DNA of 64,000 bases from NCBI GenBank assembly GCA_019787685.1, contig JAHNUO010000030.1, positions 1 through 64,000 of the forward strand, written 5' to 3'. Of the stretch, positions 43,799 to 55,320 are shown piece after piece (within the stretch, counting starts at the first letter, position 1; each line of letters begins with the position of its first letter). The notes under the pieces were generated by a model that saw nothing but the letters and a program-made list of their open reading frames with translations, did not search any database and was not told the origin of the DNA. A program made the translations under genes and the position numbers. This stretch comes from Chiua virens. Taxonomy: Eukaryota; Basidiomycota; Agaricomycetes; Boletales; Boletaceae.

Positions 43799-45981
43799 TC
43801 ATGGTGTCTCTGTAGCGATAGCAGGGAATATCCCAAACGTGGCCTGCGCGGCATCCCATTGACCTCCGAACTGAGGAGTCGCAAAGCTCGTCGTACAGGC
43901 ACCTTCGTCTACCCAAACGCCCGCTGGACCTGGAATACGAAAGACAGATATTAATCACCACCCTCATTGCGAGATCAATGGACGTGTAGGACATACCTCC
44001 TGGGAGGTCATTGTATGTCCACCATTGAGCAGTCCAGAGATTCCCACTGTGAGTTCTTTGTCAATATCGGCGCTGCAACATATCTTATACACCCTTACTT
44101 GTATGTAACTTGATTACCACCCACATACTATTCAAAAGGCCATTTGTCAGACACCGTTCACACAAGACATCGTGTTGTGGCTTACGGCAACATCTGACTG
44201 CCACGCAGAAACTCCAGCGCACGAACCCGAGGCAGGTGTCGTGGTGGCAGTGGCGGTCGTGGTAGGGGGTACACTAGTCGTAGTCAAAGTGGCGGGCACG
44301 GTGGTCTTTGCGGGTGTTGTCGATGTGGCGGCTGTGGTCGTCACGGTTCCTCCGCCCGAGCCGCCGGTCAACGCGTTTTTCACAGATATATCATACCTGC
44401 TGTTGGCTATATCGAACAGTCCCATCAACAATCTTGGCTTGTCAAATGCAAGAACACACGAACCATAGGCTTGCGACATGTCCCACAGCATCACACCACC
44501 AAATGACGTATACTGGCTCATGGTTTGCTGGATGATGGTGGCAATGGTTGAAGCAGCGACGTAGCCCGACCCTGCTGCACTAGAAGACGCAGGGGCCCCG
44601 ATGAACACCTTCACATTCGGGTTGGGGGACACCGTTTTGGCCCAGTTATCCCTAGTTTATGGGTGAGATAACTTGCTTAGATATGCTGGGAATTTGATAC
44701 CAAGTAGCAAAGTTCCAATCCTAGCGAAGAGAAAGCACGAATGAGTAATATATGTACAGCGCTTGGTAGCGACTCACATTCGGGTTGTTATAGTTGTTCA
44801 ACCCGCAATAGTTGTTGTCTACAAGACGAATAAGAGGAAAACCTTGAAAGGCGTGTTAACATGCGGTACTCACAAAACTGGACAAAGACGGCATCAAATG
44901 GTACCGCGTTGATTGTATTACCGATATATGCGTCAGGATAAGGACATTGAGGAGCTATAAATGTTAATTAGCAAACAGGGTACGTCATATTAATAGTTTA
45001 CTCACCTGCGGTGATGTAGTATCTTAACGAAGCATAAGTGTAAGCAAATGCACATTAGACTAGAGAATTAGAGCACAAACGGTTTGCTACCACCATTCAT
45101 CAACTGACGGAGGGTCGTCAAGAACGCAGTGAACCCAGTCTGCGATCCGCCCTCGATATCCATATCGATCCTTCCGAACAGTAAGCCATGGATACGATAC
45201 GATACCCGGAGACTTACCCATCCAATACCGCGTCACCGAACGGACGTGTAGAGCTCGTGCCACCGAGGAAAAGGTCCCAAATGATTTGTGCAAAAGCTTC
45301 ACCTTCGGAATCGTCCGCAAAGGACGCGGAACCAGTGGCACCACCGAGCGAGATGGTCACGATCTTCCCTGCGTTCTGACATGTCTCAATGTTCGATGCG
45401 AGGAACGTACAGTTAGGAAGTTGAGTCCCGGGGAACACCCCGTTGGATGATGTACTGCATGTCTGCGGGACAATGTTAGCTGTTCAAACTTATCGTGGAT
45501 GAACGGTAGGCTTGAATCACATTGGCGAGATTGACAGACGGAAGACCACCTGTGGTGTTGAATTCGTCCAAAAAGGCCATTGGAAAGATGTCAACAGTAT
45601 CATCCTGTTATCAGGGTCGAGTCAGGAAATTCTTAGGGAACATGGGTATACGATTTTGACTCACTTGGCAATAGTACGAGATGGGTTGTTGCCAGTTGGC
45701 AGTGTTGCTTGGATTGGTAGCTCCATATGAATTCTGGCCCCAATATCTAAGGCATCATGATTCAAGGGGACGACGAAGCGCTAGGCGTTCATACTCACAC
45801 CGCCAGCTAGGACGAAACATGAAGAGGAGAAAGCGACCAAAAATTGACGACTCACGTTCGTGTTCACCGACATGTTGAATGCACCAACCATAGGCACTGA
45901 CCGCATTAAACCTATAGTCAAAAATTGCACCAGGAGATGTGTCCTTGCTGAGAGAGGAGCGAAAAACGCAGGGCGAGACAT
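43799..45981 (-). CDS. GH18 class III chitinase with C-terminal CBM5
   Basis: Start ATG 45981 (MSRPAFFAPLSARTHLLVQF), with a possible signal or anchor region. An 8-nt microexon at 45799-45806 lets the N-terminal hallmark read NLAVYWGQNSYGATN. The catalytic motif DxxDxDxE spans an intron: GDAVLDGIDMDIEGG, with Glu as acid/base. Later exons give FGGVMLWDMSQAYGSCV and the end of the barrel. A Thr/Ser/Ala linker rich in TTT repeats leads to a CBM5/12 chitin-binding module (AWQSDVA, YVGGNQVTYN, GNLWTAQWWTYNDLPGG, then a Cys and the ending IFPAIATETP). The stop is at 43799-43801. Roughly a dozen short introns. Expected role: secreted chitinase in wall remodelling or nutrition. Confidence 0.92.
45799..45806 (-). 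other. 8-nt coding microexon of chitinase
   Basis: CTGGCGGT on the minus strand is flanked by a CTAG acceptor and a GTGAGT donor. Only its inclusion keeps phase and yields LAVYWGQ, the invariant class III start of the barrel. Confidence 0.85.
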
Positions 45982-47025
45982 AATGACGAGCCGAAGAGCC
46001 CAGCAAAGTCGGATAAAGGGATACGTAGCCACTTATCGAAGTTACTCATCGTCAAGCCTATATCTGTTCCCAGTAAGCACAGGAAATCAAATAGGGTGAG
46101 CTCGCAGGATGTTCGGTTCCTACGCGCGATGTTACGTCCAGAGCAGAAGAGCAAAGACTTCCGCATCTGTAGGCACTCTATTACTGTCGGAGCGACGGCT
46201 AACGCAAGTATGTATAAGGCCCTCGATTGATCATTCTGGTGGCGCGCGTGACCACAAGCCTCGAGGTCGGTGACCTTTTTTGGAATGGACTCTTGAAACT
46301 TTTACCCTTATCGCCAGTTTTGCCCCCGAGCTTTCCAGGTCAGAGGTAAGATTACCCAGGTTTCGAGACTAAAAGAGGTTGTAAGGCTCTCTCAGCTTGC
46401 AAGGGATATATCAAGACAGTTTTTATGCCCTAAATGTACAAATCAGCCCTCACGCTGTTCCGCAAGTGACAGGTACCAACCTCGGATCTTATCGCCCACG
46501 GCATTCTCCCTGCAGCAACTTGGTGGATTGAATTTAATCGGCAACACGTCATTGTAGACATGTAAATGCGACCCTCGCTCGCATGTATGAAGGTCGCCTG
46601 TTCAACTTGGCGCATCGACACCTCCTGAGGAGAATGTCACGTTTAAGCAGGTTTCTAAAGCATCTGCGCCGCGGCGTTCTCACAGAAAATACTGCGCGTA
46701 ATAGTATCCCTGCCAGTGGTCGATGTGAGGGGTTCGAGTTGAGGCAGCCGCGGATCCGGCTCGCAGTTTGGTACTCTTTGGTCCTCGTGCTTCGGCCCGG
46801 GCGCAATGTTGGGGATATTTCCGTCGCTTCGCAAGGTTCGTATCAGTTGACCCTGCCAGCGTAAAAATCGAACGACAGAAGTGATCGATTGGTATTGTTA
46901 CCGAGCGGACATCCGTGACTTCCCATGGCCGGTGGGGCTATATAATAGTCAGTCATAATTCATCCTTTCCTCAACCAGTGGTTTCAGTACAATACTACAA
47001 TACAGTAACCTTGATCTCCAATACA
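45982..47025. other. Intergenic region
   Basis: Upstream region of the chitinase gene and 3' side of the NTPase gene. Open frames at 46549-46864 lack recognisable content. No RNA gene recognised. Confidence 0.4.
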
Positions 47026-50000
47026 TCACGCTCGTTTCTTCTCCGGTACACTCTTCCCATGTTCCCACTGCATGTGTTTACGAGTCGGCGTACTCCCAAA
47101 GTTCACCTGCGCATCCAGATATTTTCCAAAGAATCTTTCAATACTGGGAAGCTGCGCGATGTGAACGAGCTCCTGGAGCCTGTTAAGGAGCGCACTATGG
47201 TTTGCTAAAAACGGATAAGTGCTCGTGTCGATACCAGCAGCGTAGATACGCATGCAACGATCATCTGTCTCTCGTTCTGGGAAGGTAACGGAAAATGACG
47301 GTGGTTGGCCAAGATCCGCCATAATCGCAATGTAAGGAAGGCCGTTGGGACGCTCGCGCTTCGGAATCTCAGAATCTTGGCCGCTGATTCCGCCTCGGGT
47401 GATGGGCGCCAATTCATTTTTGGAATCGGTCGATTCCCGAGCCTTGTCCGAAATGAATATTTGCGACATTTGCAATTCCGCTGACGCCTTGTCATGCTCG
47501 CCCTTGAAGTAGATAGGGATTACCTTGTCAATGCGGGGTTGTTGGTGGCAGCATTGCACAGCGCTAGTCCTCATCCAGTGGCGTAGCGTCCACTCGTCAA
47601 ATCTATGCAACGTATTGTTAGAAGTCAAGCTTATCAGCGAGATTTTCATTACTGACCCTAGTCCGTTTGATTTATTAATGTCAGTGTCCATAGACACCCA
47701 ATGCGAAAAGTTAAGATAGGCATTTTTGAACGCTTCGTGCGTAGTCGAGGCTTTCTTCTCCTTAGCGTTCCAGATTTGCGGTCCAAAAACGAATTCGAGC
47801 CAATCCACGACAGAGATCATCTGACAGTCCGCGAGATGTGCGTCGAACGTCTTTGGCCACTCGGTCCCCTTGTTCTTCGCCTTCGTGCGGACGTACAAGT
47901 CCTTGGCCAGAAGCCACAGTAAACGACTAGCCATTTCCCCCCGTTTCCCCTTATCAATCATACCCCCATTCAACGCTTGTAACAGGTTTTCCAGACAAGC
48001 AGGTAGCCTCTCTGGGCTATCATGCAAGGCGTATGCTGCGGCACAGGACAGTATTGGCTCTGAGGGATACTTTGTAAACCTCCAAATGCGGTCTGGTGTG
48101 GTGGAGAGGCATATGCGCATGTGGCTCGCAACTCCTTTCTCCAAGTGCCCCACCGAATCCGGATGCCCAAGAGCGACATCCAGCCCAAATCGTTGTCCCA
48201 GCACTGCGAGCATCTGGTGCGTGTCCTTTGCATCGAACTCTGGAGTTCCACATAACTTGGAGGACGCGGTATCCATCACTAGTTGAACGTTATCGAGCGA
48301 AGTCTCGAGAGATTTCCACCTGTGGACAAGAACTAGGCAAGTCGTTGGCTTTCACAGAGAATGGGACATACAAAGGTCTTCCGAAGCTTGCAATGTGTTT
48401 AAGCCGAGAAATATCCTTGATATCAGTCTCTCGAAGTTCAGGTGCATTCTGATCCCATCCCAGCTGCGTGTAAGGCTCGAAAAGTTTCTCTCCGTTAATG
48501 GAGACACGAGCGGAATTATCTGAAAGCGAATAAGTTGGAAATTGAAACGAAATTGAAAGTAGTCTGACGTTGTTTATTTGGTGGGGAGAAATCGGCGACC
48601 CTGGAGGTCGTCGACGCAAATACAACCCAGATTGCATGCTTCCCTCGGTCTTGATGAGAATATTCATTTACAATCCGACAGAAAACGTCCGCTGGGCGAT
48701 ACCCTCCGTTACATTTTGATGAGAGCGATTGCGCTTCGTCGAGTGCGATCACCAACTTGGGGTTGGTGGAATCACCAGGAAAGATATTTCCAAGCCGGGT
48801 AGTCATCTTCTCGTATACATCAAACAGAGGAGTAGAAAATTTGAATCTTGGTGGATCAGAACGCCGAGGATTGGGCTCTGGTTCGTACACGTCAATTAGT
48901 TGTCACACCCTGGTACCGCATGACGTATTCACCCGACAGAGAAATATTTTTGATCCCATCTGCGGCGGTATCAACATCGGTGTTTTTGTCGACGTCTGGC
49001 TCAGTGGAAGCCCTTTCCCCTTTGACGGGCTTTCCGTCAATGCGATGGACAAGATCAACACGAGCCTGCGCAACGTTATTGTATTCGAATCCGACATGAT
49101 AAGACACGACGTCCAAACCTTGTTGTATTTCTGCGAAAGTTTGTCAAAGAAATCACTCCTCGTGGTGTGGATCCGAGTTGGAGAGTAGCTCATATCGCAC
49201 ATCTCGCGGGCCCATCGGAGGATCTTTGTCTTGGAATTGCGGGTGGAATGCTCCGTCGACAGTTGTTCCTCGACGATATCGAAAAGAGCGATGAAGAACG
49301 CATAGCAATGGATTCGGTACTCCTCTTCATTAGAAGGGAATTCGGTCAATATTGTTGCTGGGATTGGATCACGGGCAGGGAAAGTCAGCCTGTCCGTCAG
49401 CGAGGGTTCTGAATCACGTAGGTTCATGTATAGCACGATGACATCCTTCTTGCTCAACTAAAGGGGATCGATTCAGCCTCCGCATCTATATGAAAGCAAT
49501 GCTTGACACATACCTCTGTCAACATCCTTGATTTCCCTGTTCCGGAACTCTGGACGATCGAGCAGAACTTGGCATAGTACGATGGACTATTCGTGTTCCT
49601 GAATCGCTTCTCGTTTAAGGCTAAATACTCGTAGAAGCCGTCTATGGCTGCGCCACGGTAAGTTGCCTCAAAAGATGCCGAGAGGCCCTTTTGGAGATCT
49701 GAATGAGTGGGTGAGTATGTGACAGCAGATGGATGGGACTACCGATAGTACTCGCCCTGATAGGGAATGGTTTGTTCTGGAAATTGCTGTACTGGTATTT
49801 CTGGTACTTTGAGAATGGCTACCACAAAGACCATCAGTCATGTGAAAGGTAAATAGATACGAATGATAGACACGTACCGAGATTTCGAATCTCGCGGTAT
49901 GATTTACGCTCCCATCCCGCTGCGAGCATCCTACGTAAGTCCTCGTGTGTTTGAATCAGCCGTTGAGCTTCGTGGAATTTCGTAAACTTCGAATCCAAGT

Positions 50001-50172
50001 CCCCATTGGAATGGTTGACGATAAGAGTGAGAAGAACAGTATACTCCATGAGCGATTCGAGCTTAGGGGAGGTGGAGTGCGTCCACGATTCAGCAGTGGC
50101 CTCATTCACCGCCCTGTCGAGTGCGTCATGTGTGGCGTTGTCGAATGTATCTGGAAGATTTTCGAGGGGCAT
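47026..50172 (-). CDS. Large P-loop NTPase (STAND/AAA-like), lineage-specific family
   Basis: Starts at ATG 50172 (MPLENLPDTFDNATHDALDR) and ends at 47026. Exons in order: an N-terminal helical part, then YYAKFCSIVQSSGTGKSRML with a Walker A-like GTGKS, KKDVIVLYMNLRDSEPSLTD, PSNEEEYRIHCYAFFIALFD, then KLVIALDEAQSLSSK with a Walker B-like LVIALDEAQ, RPADVFCRIVNEYSH, and IWVVFASTTSRVADFSPP, followed by FEPYTQLGWDQNAPELRETD, KHIASFGRPL and a long C-terminal region (VVDWLEFVFGPQIW, AYLNFSHWVSMD) ending GKSVPEKKRA. The layout resembles multi-copy P-loop NTPases found across mushrooms, some linked with Crinkler-like or defence genes; that role is only inferred. Several introns; exon borders approximate. 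The frames look intact. Confidence 0.75.
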
Positions 50173-50845
50173 GATGGAGCTGATGTTGCAATTGAAGTCG
50201 CCTGAAGCGCCGCCTTTATATCACCGGAAGCGTACGTACAATCGATGGATAACATCCACAGCAAGCTGTCACTGTCCACCGGATCGTTTGATGTGACTAT
50301 TGTTCCTCGCTAGTACTTGCCAGTTTATTGTGACGAAGAGATGGATCTCCGACTCGGATGCAGATCTGGCAGCTCAGGCTATTGTTCCCTTGAAAGAGCA
50401 CTGGATCTGTCTTGAATACAGCGGACTCGATTGTGAGGACTATTTGCTACTCTGTGGACCAGGTTATCGGGTTTGTTTGAGCAGCGATTGCAACTGCGAA
50501 TGAACAACTCTATCGGGAGCGCCAGGATAGCACTTTATGACCTTTTATGACTTAGACTTGATGCCAAATGAATTCTAAAATTGTGTTCTAATAGATTCCA
50601 CCATAATCGGGTACAAGACCGTCTGAAAATTTTGTTACTCCATCACAAAATTTGCAGAATCATAATATGGCCAAATAAACATTGTTGCCGCCGACTGTCC
50701 TAAACAGGACAGTATCATGTGATACTGCCGCGTTGTGAGAGCATACTTTCCGTTGCATCGTCACTTGCTCAGCTGCTACGAGCCCTATGTCAACAGTTGT
50801 TTGATGTACTCTAGTGCACTCTAGTATGTTCCCATGTACTACTAA
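50173..50845. other. Intergenic region
   Basis: Includes the palindrome-like CAGTATCATGTGATACTG at about 50709. No gene recognised. Confidence 0.4.
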
Positions 50846-52010
50846 TCAAAGTGCAGCATACTCATACTCGCCATAGATATCGTCCTCGTCCTTGTCCGAT
50901 TCCTGGTCATCATCAACACGTTCACGGGCTTTCTCCTTCCCCTTGGTTCCATCCTCCTCCTCCTCATCTTCCAACTTGGAGTCTAAGTCCAACTTGTTCA
51001 ACCGTGTCATGATGGTGGCCCATTGTTCTTCAACATCGTCCTCTTCAGACTCGTCTCCTTCAAGTTCCCATTCTGTCTTAACCTCCGAGTCCTCATCATC
51101 CGCTTCCTCTGCCCTATTGTTGCAGTCGCTTTCTAAAACCATGTCCCAGTCACGAGTAGCTTTGTGTCCGATTCCCCCACCTCGAAAGCGCATGAACATA
51201 TCACAGTCGACAAACCTGTAGCAACGGTAGTTAATCTACATTAGTTCTCTGTTTGGGTTAGGTACTCTGAAACATACATATTGACAAAGTAATATTTCCA
51301 GTCATGATATGCTTCAGGTGTGCCATCCAATATCCGACGAGCTTTCGAGGGACCAAGGAATTCATCTGTTGACCCAAACGTGAATGCCGGAATAAGATGA
51401 ACTCTGCGGATGACACTATTGGGGTCCAGGAAGCCAAAAGGATCTGCTGAGCTATTACGATCGAAAAACTGCAGTCGAGGTAACCGTTTTTCGCTCCACC
51501 CTGACAAATAATTGATGTCTCGCCCAAACCATCGGACAAATAGGACGTTCATCCGAGTAGGTGGTGAGAATCGTGAGTGTTCATCTTCGCGCACTTGTAC
51601 AAGTACGTGAAAAATGTGGATAATGCGGGCATACCAATAAGGGTGAGTCCTATCATTGTCGTGCAACAAGACCATTATATCCGCATGGGTTAGTGGATTC
51701 ATGGTGTCTTGCTCACGTCACAAATCATAGGTTGTGTAATTGTGCTGTGGAAATATATACGGTTATCCTTGATATTGATGCAGAGCCGGTCTTGGTCTGA
51801 AAACGCATGTTCGTCCCCGTCATATGCCATACCACAGGTATGTGCTAATATATGGTCCTGGAGATGAATGAGAAAGTCCTAATTCTATGAGTTTGCCTGA
51901 CATCAACACAGGATTGAGGTGACTTACATTGAATGCACCATCATCTCGGCGTTCTGCAAGCCAAACAGTGAGGTTGTCATAGACACGCGATGAGTCAGCG
52001 ATATGATAGT
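50846..52010 (-). pseudogene. C-terminal remnant of a Plavaka-type transposase
   Basis: Minus-strand pieces: AYDGDEHAFSDQDRLCI (about 51822-51772), HNYTTYDL then a TGA stop and REQDTMNPLTHADIMVLL (51748-51661), HPYWYARIIHIFHVLVQ, MNVLFVRWFGRDINYLSGW, FGFLDPNSVIRRVHLIPAF, and after an intron DMFMRFRGGGIGHK, ending in an acidic tail (DDVEEQW, EDEEEEDGTKGKEK). This order (NYTTYD.RREQD, HPYWYAR, FLDP..VIR..HLIPAF, DMFMR.RGGG.GH) is the C-terminal signature of Plavaka, a CACTA-like family abundant in basidiomycetes. The DDE core and both termini are absent, and the TGA inside the conserved block shows decay. The family name rests on motif recall. Confidence 0.65.
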
Positions 52011-52119
52011 GTTCAGATGGGTCGGAATGTGGATGCTTCCTGAGGCCATCCTGAAAGTATCGTGCAGGATATCACGGTGGTCATCATAAGAAAAGATTGC
52101 AAGAGTAACGATAATTTAC

Positions 52120-53060
52120 TACTGCTGCACATTTTGCAAGACCCATCCATCACATCTCCGAACCGTTTCCCTACCATCACGCTTCTTGCAAGATGGGGTC
52201 TTGCAAGACCAGACAACGCCATTGCAGCATCTTGCTCCTGCTACTGCAAAATTCATCACACCCTGTAATTGTTTCCTAACCGCCCTCTGTCATGCTTCTT
52301 GCAAGATCCTAGCATCTTGCCCTTGCTACTACACGTTTTGCAAGATCCATTACATCCCTGAACCGTTCCACAACCGCCGTCACCGTTGTGCTTCTTGCAA
52401 GACCCCAACTTGCAAGACAAGATGAGACCCTCCAGTGTCTTGCCTTCGCCACCGCATGTCTTGCAAGATCCATTATGTCCCCGAGCCGCCCTCGCCGTCG
52501 TGCTTCTTGCAAGACTCTAACTTGCAAGGCAAGACAACACCATCCAGCGTCTTCCCCTCGCTATCCCACATTTTGCAAGATCCATCACATCCCCCAATCT
52601 TTCCCCAACCTCCCTCACTGTTGCATCTCTTGCAAGATCCTAACTTGCAATGTTCTACTACACCATCTGACATTTTTTGCAAGACCCCGACTTGCAAGAC
52701 ACTACTGTCTGATGACTCGCACTCGCTGCCGTACATTTTGCAAGACTCCATCATATTCGTCATGATCATTTGTTCCCCGGCTGCCTTCACTGCCATATTT
52801 CTTGCAAGATGTGAACTTGCAAGATTCAACTGTCGATATCTTGCCCTCGCACGCTTTGCAAGATCCGTCATGCCCTCCAGCTGCTCTCGGCTGTCCTCAC
52901 TACAAGATAGGATCTTGCAAGATGCTACTGTATGTTCTCTACTGCACAATTTACAGGATTCCCTGACCGCTCCCCAGCTGCCCTTGCTATCGCACTTCTT
53001 GCAAGATTCTGCCATACCATCCGACGCCTTGTCCTTGCTACCGCATGTTTTGTCAGATCC
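52120..53060. repeat. Array of palindromic TCTTGCAAGA words
   Basis: About nineteen copies of TTGCAAGA occur in under 1 kb; roughly half extend to the perfect 10-bp palindrome TCTTGCAAGA. Spacing is irregular, 20-90 bp, and spacers are degenerate repeats with C/T-rich and CATCATG(C)-like words, so the period is about 110-130 bp with two or three palindromes per unit. Both strands have open frames over it; the minus-strand frame reads repeated SCK and CKLxSCKK words. It is not CRISPR: repeats are short and spacers are related. Confidence 0.75.
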
Positions 53061-53505
53061 CACCCATCTGTCATTGATACAACTCACTTTCTGACCAGCA
53101 TTTAAGTCCAACTTTCCTCCATATCACTCCCGCTTTGCTGTCACTAACATATTGATTCCTTCCATTCAGTGGCATGCAGTTGTAGGATAGTGACACAATG
53201 ATATGACACAGGTCTGTAGCTTTGTCACAAGCAGAAAAAATAATGCGTCATACTGGCATAAAACTATTGTAACTACATCTAAAACTGAGGGTATCTGTGG
53301 GTATCTGTAGTTACATCACAAGCAGGAGACAATCATTGTACCGTATACTCTGTAGCACAAAATCACAACTACATCACAGACGGATATCTGAAACGGGTAT
53401 CTGTAGCTGTGTCACAAACAGGGGTGACTATCCACACGAAGTCTAAACCTTATGTTTCCTTTTTCCTGAGTGAATAACAGACATGATGAAGGGGGGCTGA
53501 ATGAG
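53061..53505. other. Spacer with short direct repeats
   Basis: Three or four diverged copies of a ~70-bp phrase with GTATCTGTAG(C/T) and (A/T)CATCACAA(A/G)CAG lie at 53205-53430. No gene recognised. Confidence 0.45.
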
Positions 53506-54219
53506 TTACTTGTTCTTCGATGGTGCTGAATTGGCATCATTCTCAATGGCGTTGGCTGGCCATTTACTGGTCCTTGTTGACCTCTTTTTCAGCGACTTAT
53601 GCTCAGGAGGACGTTGCAAACTCTTCTTTCCTTGTTTGACTTTCGCATTCTTCAAATCATTGATTCCTATTGGCAGGATGTGGTTCTCTTTACTGAGAGA
53701 GTTACTGATGGCATTGTCACACTGTGCATGCTGAGAGGGCGTCAACTTTTGTTTTGATTGTTTGGGCGAAGCTGGAGTAATGTCAATTATGGCATTCTGA
53801 GTTGGTGGAAGACATCCTATTTGCAGAGGATTGAGTGCTGAGCTTGGATGTAGCAGGGACAGGGGCTGCAATGGTACTATTGATGCAGTGATGGATCCAG
53901 ACATGTTCACGGGAGTCGCCAAATTGTCTGGTGCTTGGGCACTCTGCATGTCATTGAAGATGAGGCCTTGATTTCTGTACATCACGGGCTGGTCTACACT
54001 AATCCCTGTGCCCATTGATGCTCCTGGCCAGCAGTCATTGAGAATAGACTCCAGTGAAGGATCACTGAGCATGGCTAAGAGGTAGCCACCATGACTGAAT
54101 GGATCCAATTGGATAGATTGTGTTAGCAGATTAGCAGATGAGGCCATGGTATTTTGTGTTGCATCATGGTAACCAGAGTACATCAGGAGTTCTGGGACAG
54201 TCGACTCAAAACCAGCCAG

Positions 54220-54620
54220 TATTGCAAGATCCATAGGAACTGAATTGGGCAAGCTTGCAAAATGAGCAGCTGGAGATACAACAGAAACGGCCAAACTTGC
54301 AGGATGAGTGGCTAGTGGTATGGTAGATCCACGCAAGTTTGCAAGATATGCAGCCAATGGCATCACGGAAATGACTGAGTTTGCAAAATGAGTGGTTGTG
54401 GGTGTGGAAGAAAAAGGCGAGCTTGCAAGATGTGCGGTCACTGGTGGTGTCATGGAAAGGGCCGAGTTTGCAAAATGAGTGGTCAGGAACATGGAAGAAA
54501 TGGATGGGCATGCAAGATGCACGGTGAACAGTGTCACGGAAAGGGCTGGGTTTGCAGGAAGAGTGGTCAGGAGCATGGAAGAAGTGGAGGAACTTGCAAG
54601 ATGAGGTGGTGTCACTGGAG
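54220..54620 (-). repeat. ~60-bp coding tandem repeat
   Basis: About eight degenerate units give the protein phrase (T)HFANSAxSxTPPxTxHLASS-like sequence. Most contain TTGCAA(A/G)ATG, linking this repeat in word content to the 52.1-53.1 kb array. Confidence 0.7.
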
Positions 54621-55270
54621 GGGAAGCAGAGGTATAAATTCCATCCAAATGGTAACTCTCTGCCCCATTAACGACTTTTTTTGTTACCTGTGCCATAGCT
54701 TCTTCTTCCCCTTGACTGTCATCACTGTCGTTGTTGCCACGGTTTTGATTGTCCTTTTCTGCACCATCACCCCTTTCATCATCTCCATTGATGTCCTCTC
54801 CATTGTCTCCCTCGTTGGCACTGGGTAACCGCATGGGTGGAGAGGATGTATTTTCTAAGTACCAATGGTGAGTGAATGATCACTATTATGTGGGTAGACA
54901 TAGGCTCACTTAAAGCTTTCCCCAAGTACTCACCATACCCCGCCACAACCACTGTATCAAAGTCAGTGTAGACATGGGAGAAGTCGCGACCATCGTTTGT
55001 CTTCCTGACGTGAAGACTGCGTAAGTTAATGTGAGTGATAACAGTTAGCACTAAAGCGAAAGCACTGACCTTGTAATGAGGTTGCCCATGGTATCCAAAG
55101 GATCAGGGCCCCCCATCAAGACACTAAAATGCCATCCACCAGTCTGGCTGCTGAAGTGCTCAAGGATGCATTGAAGAGCAGGACCGCCCTGTTCAATGTA
55201 ACTGACAGCAAGACCATTAGTTAGTAGAAATGTTATATTATGACATGCAGGACTCACTTGCGATGTGATA

Positions 55271-55287
55271 GTGGATCATCATCGTCG

Positions 55288-55319
<32 letters not shown>

Positions 55320-55320
55320 G
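55271..55320 (-). repeat. (GAT)n microsatellite encoding poly-Asp
   Basis: On the plus strand, ATC repeats (ATCATCATCGTCGTCATCAT and on) give fifteen consecutive Asp codons in the minus-strand gene. Confidence 0.9.

Noticed and set aside
52120..53060. Possible CRISPR-like array
   Set aside because: Repeated words are only 8-10 bp, spacers are related to each other and spacing is irregular; the genome is eukaryotic.
52435..53111. Two ~215-codon frames, one per strand, across the palindrome array
   Set aside because: They follow from the repeat lacking stops; composition is repeat-driven with LQD or SCK words and no domain.
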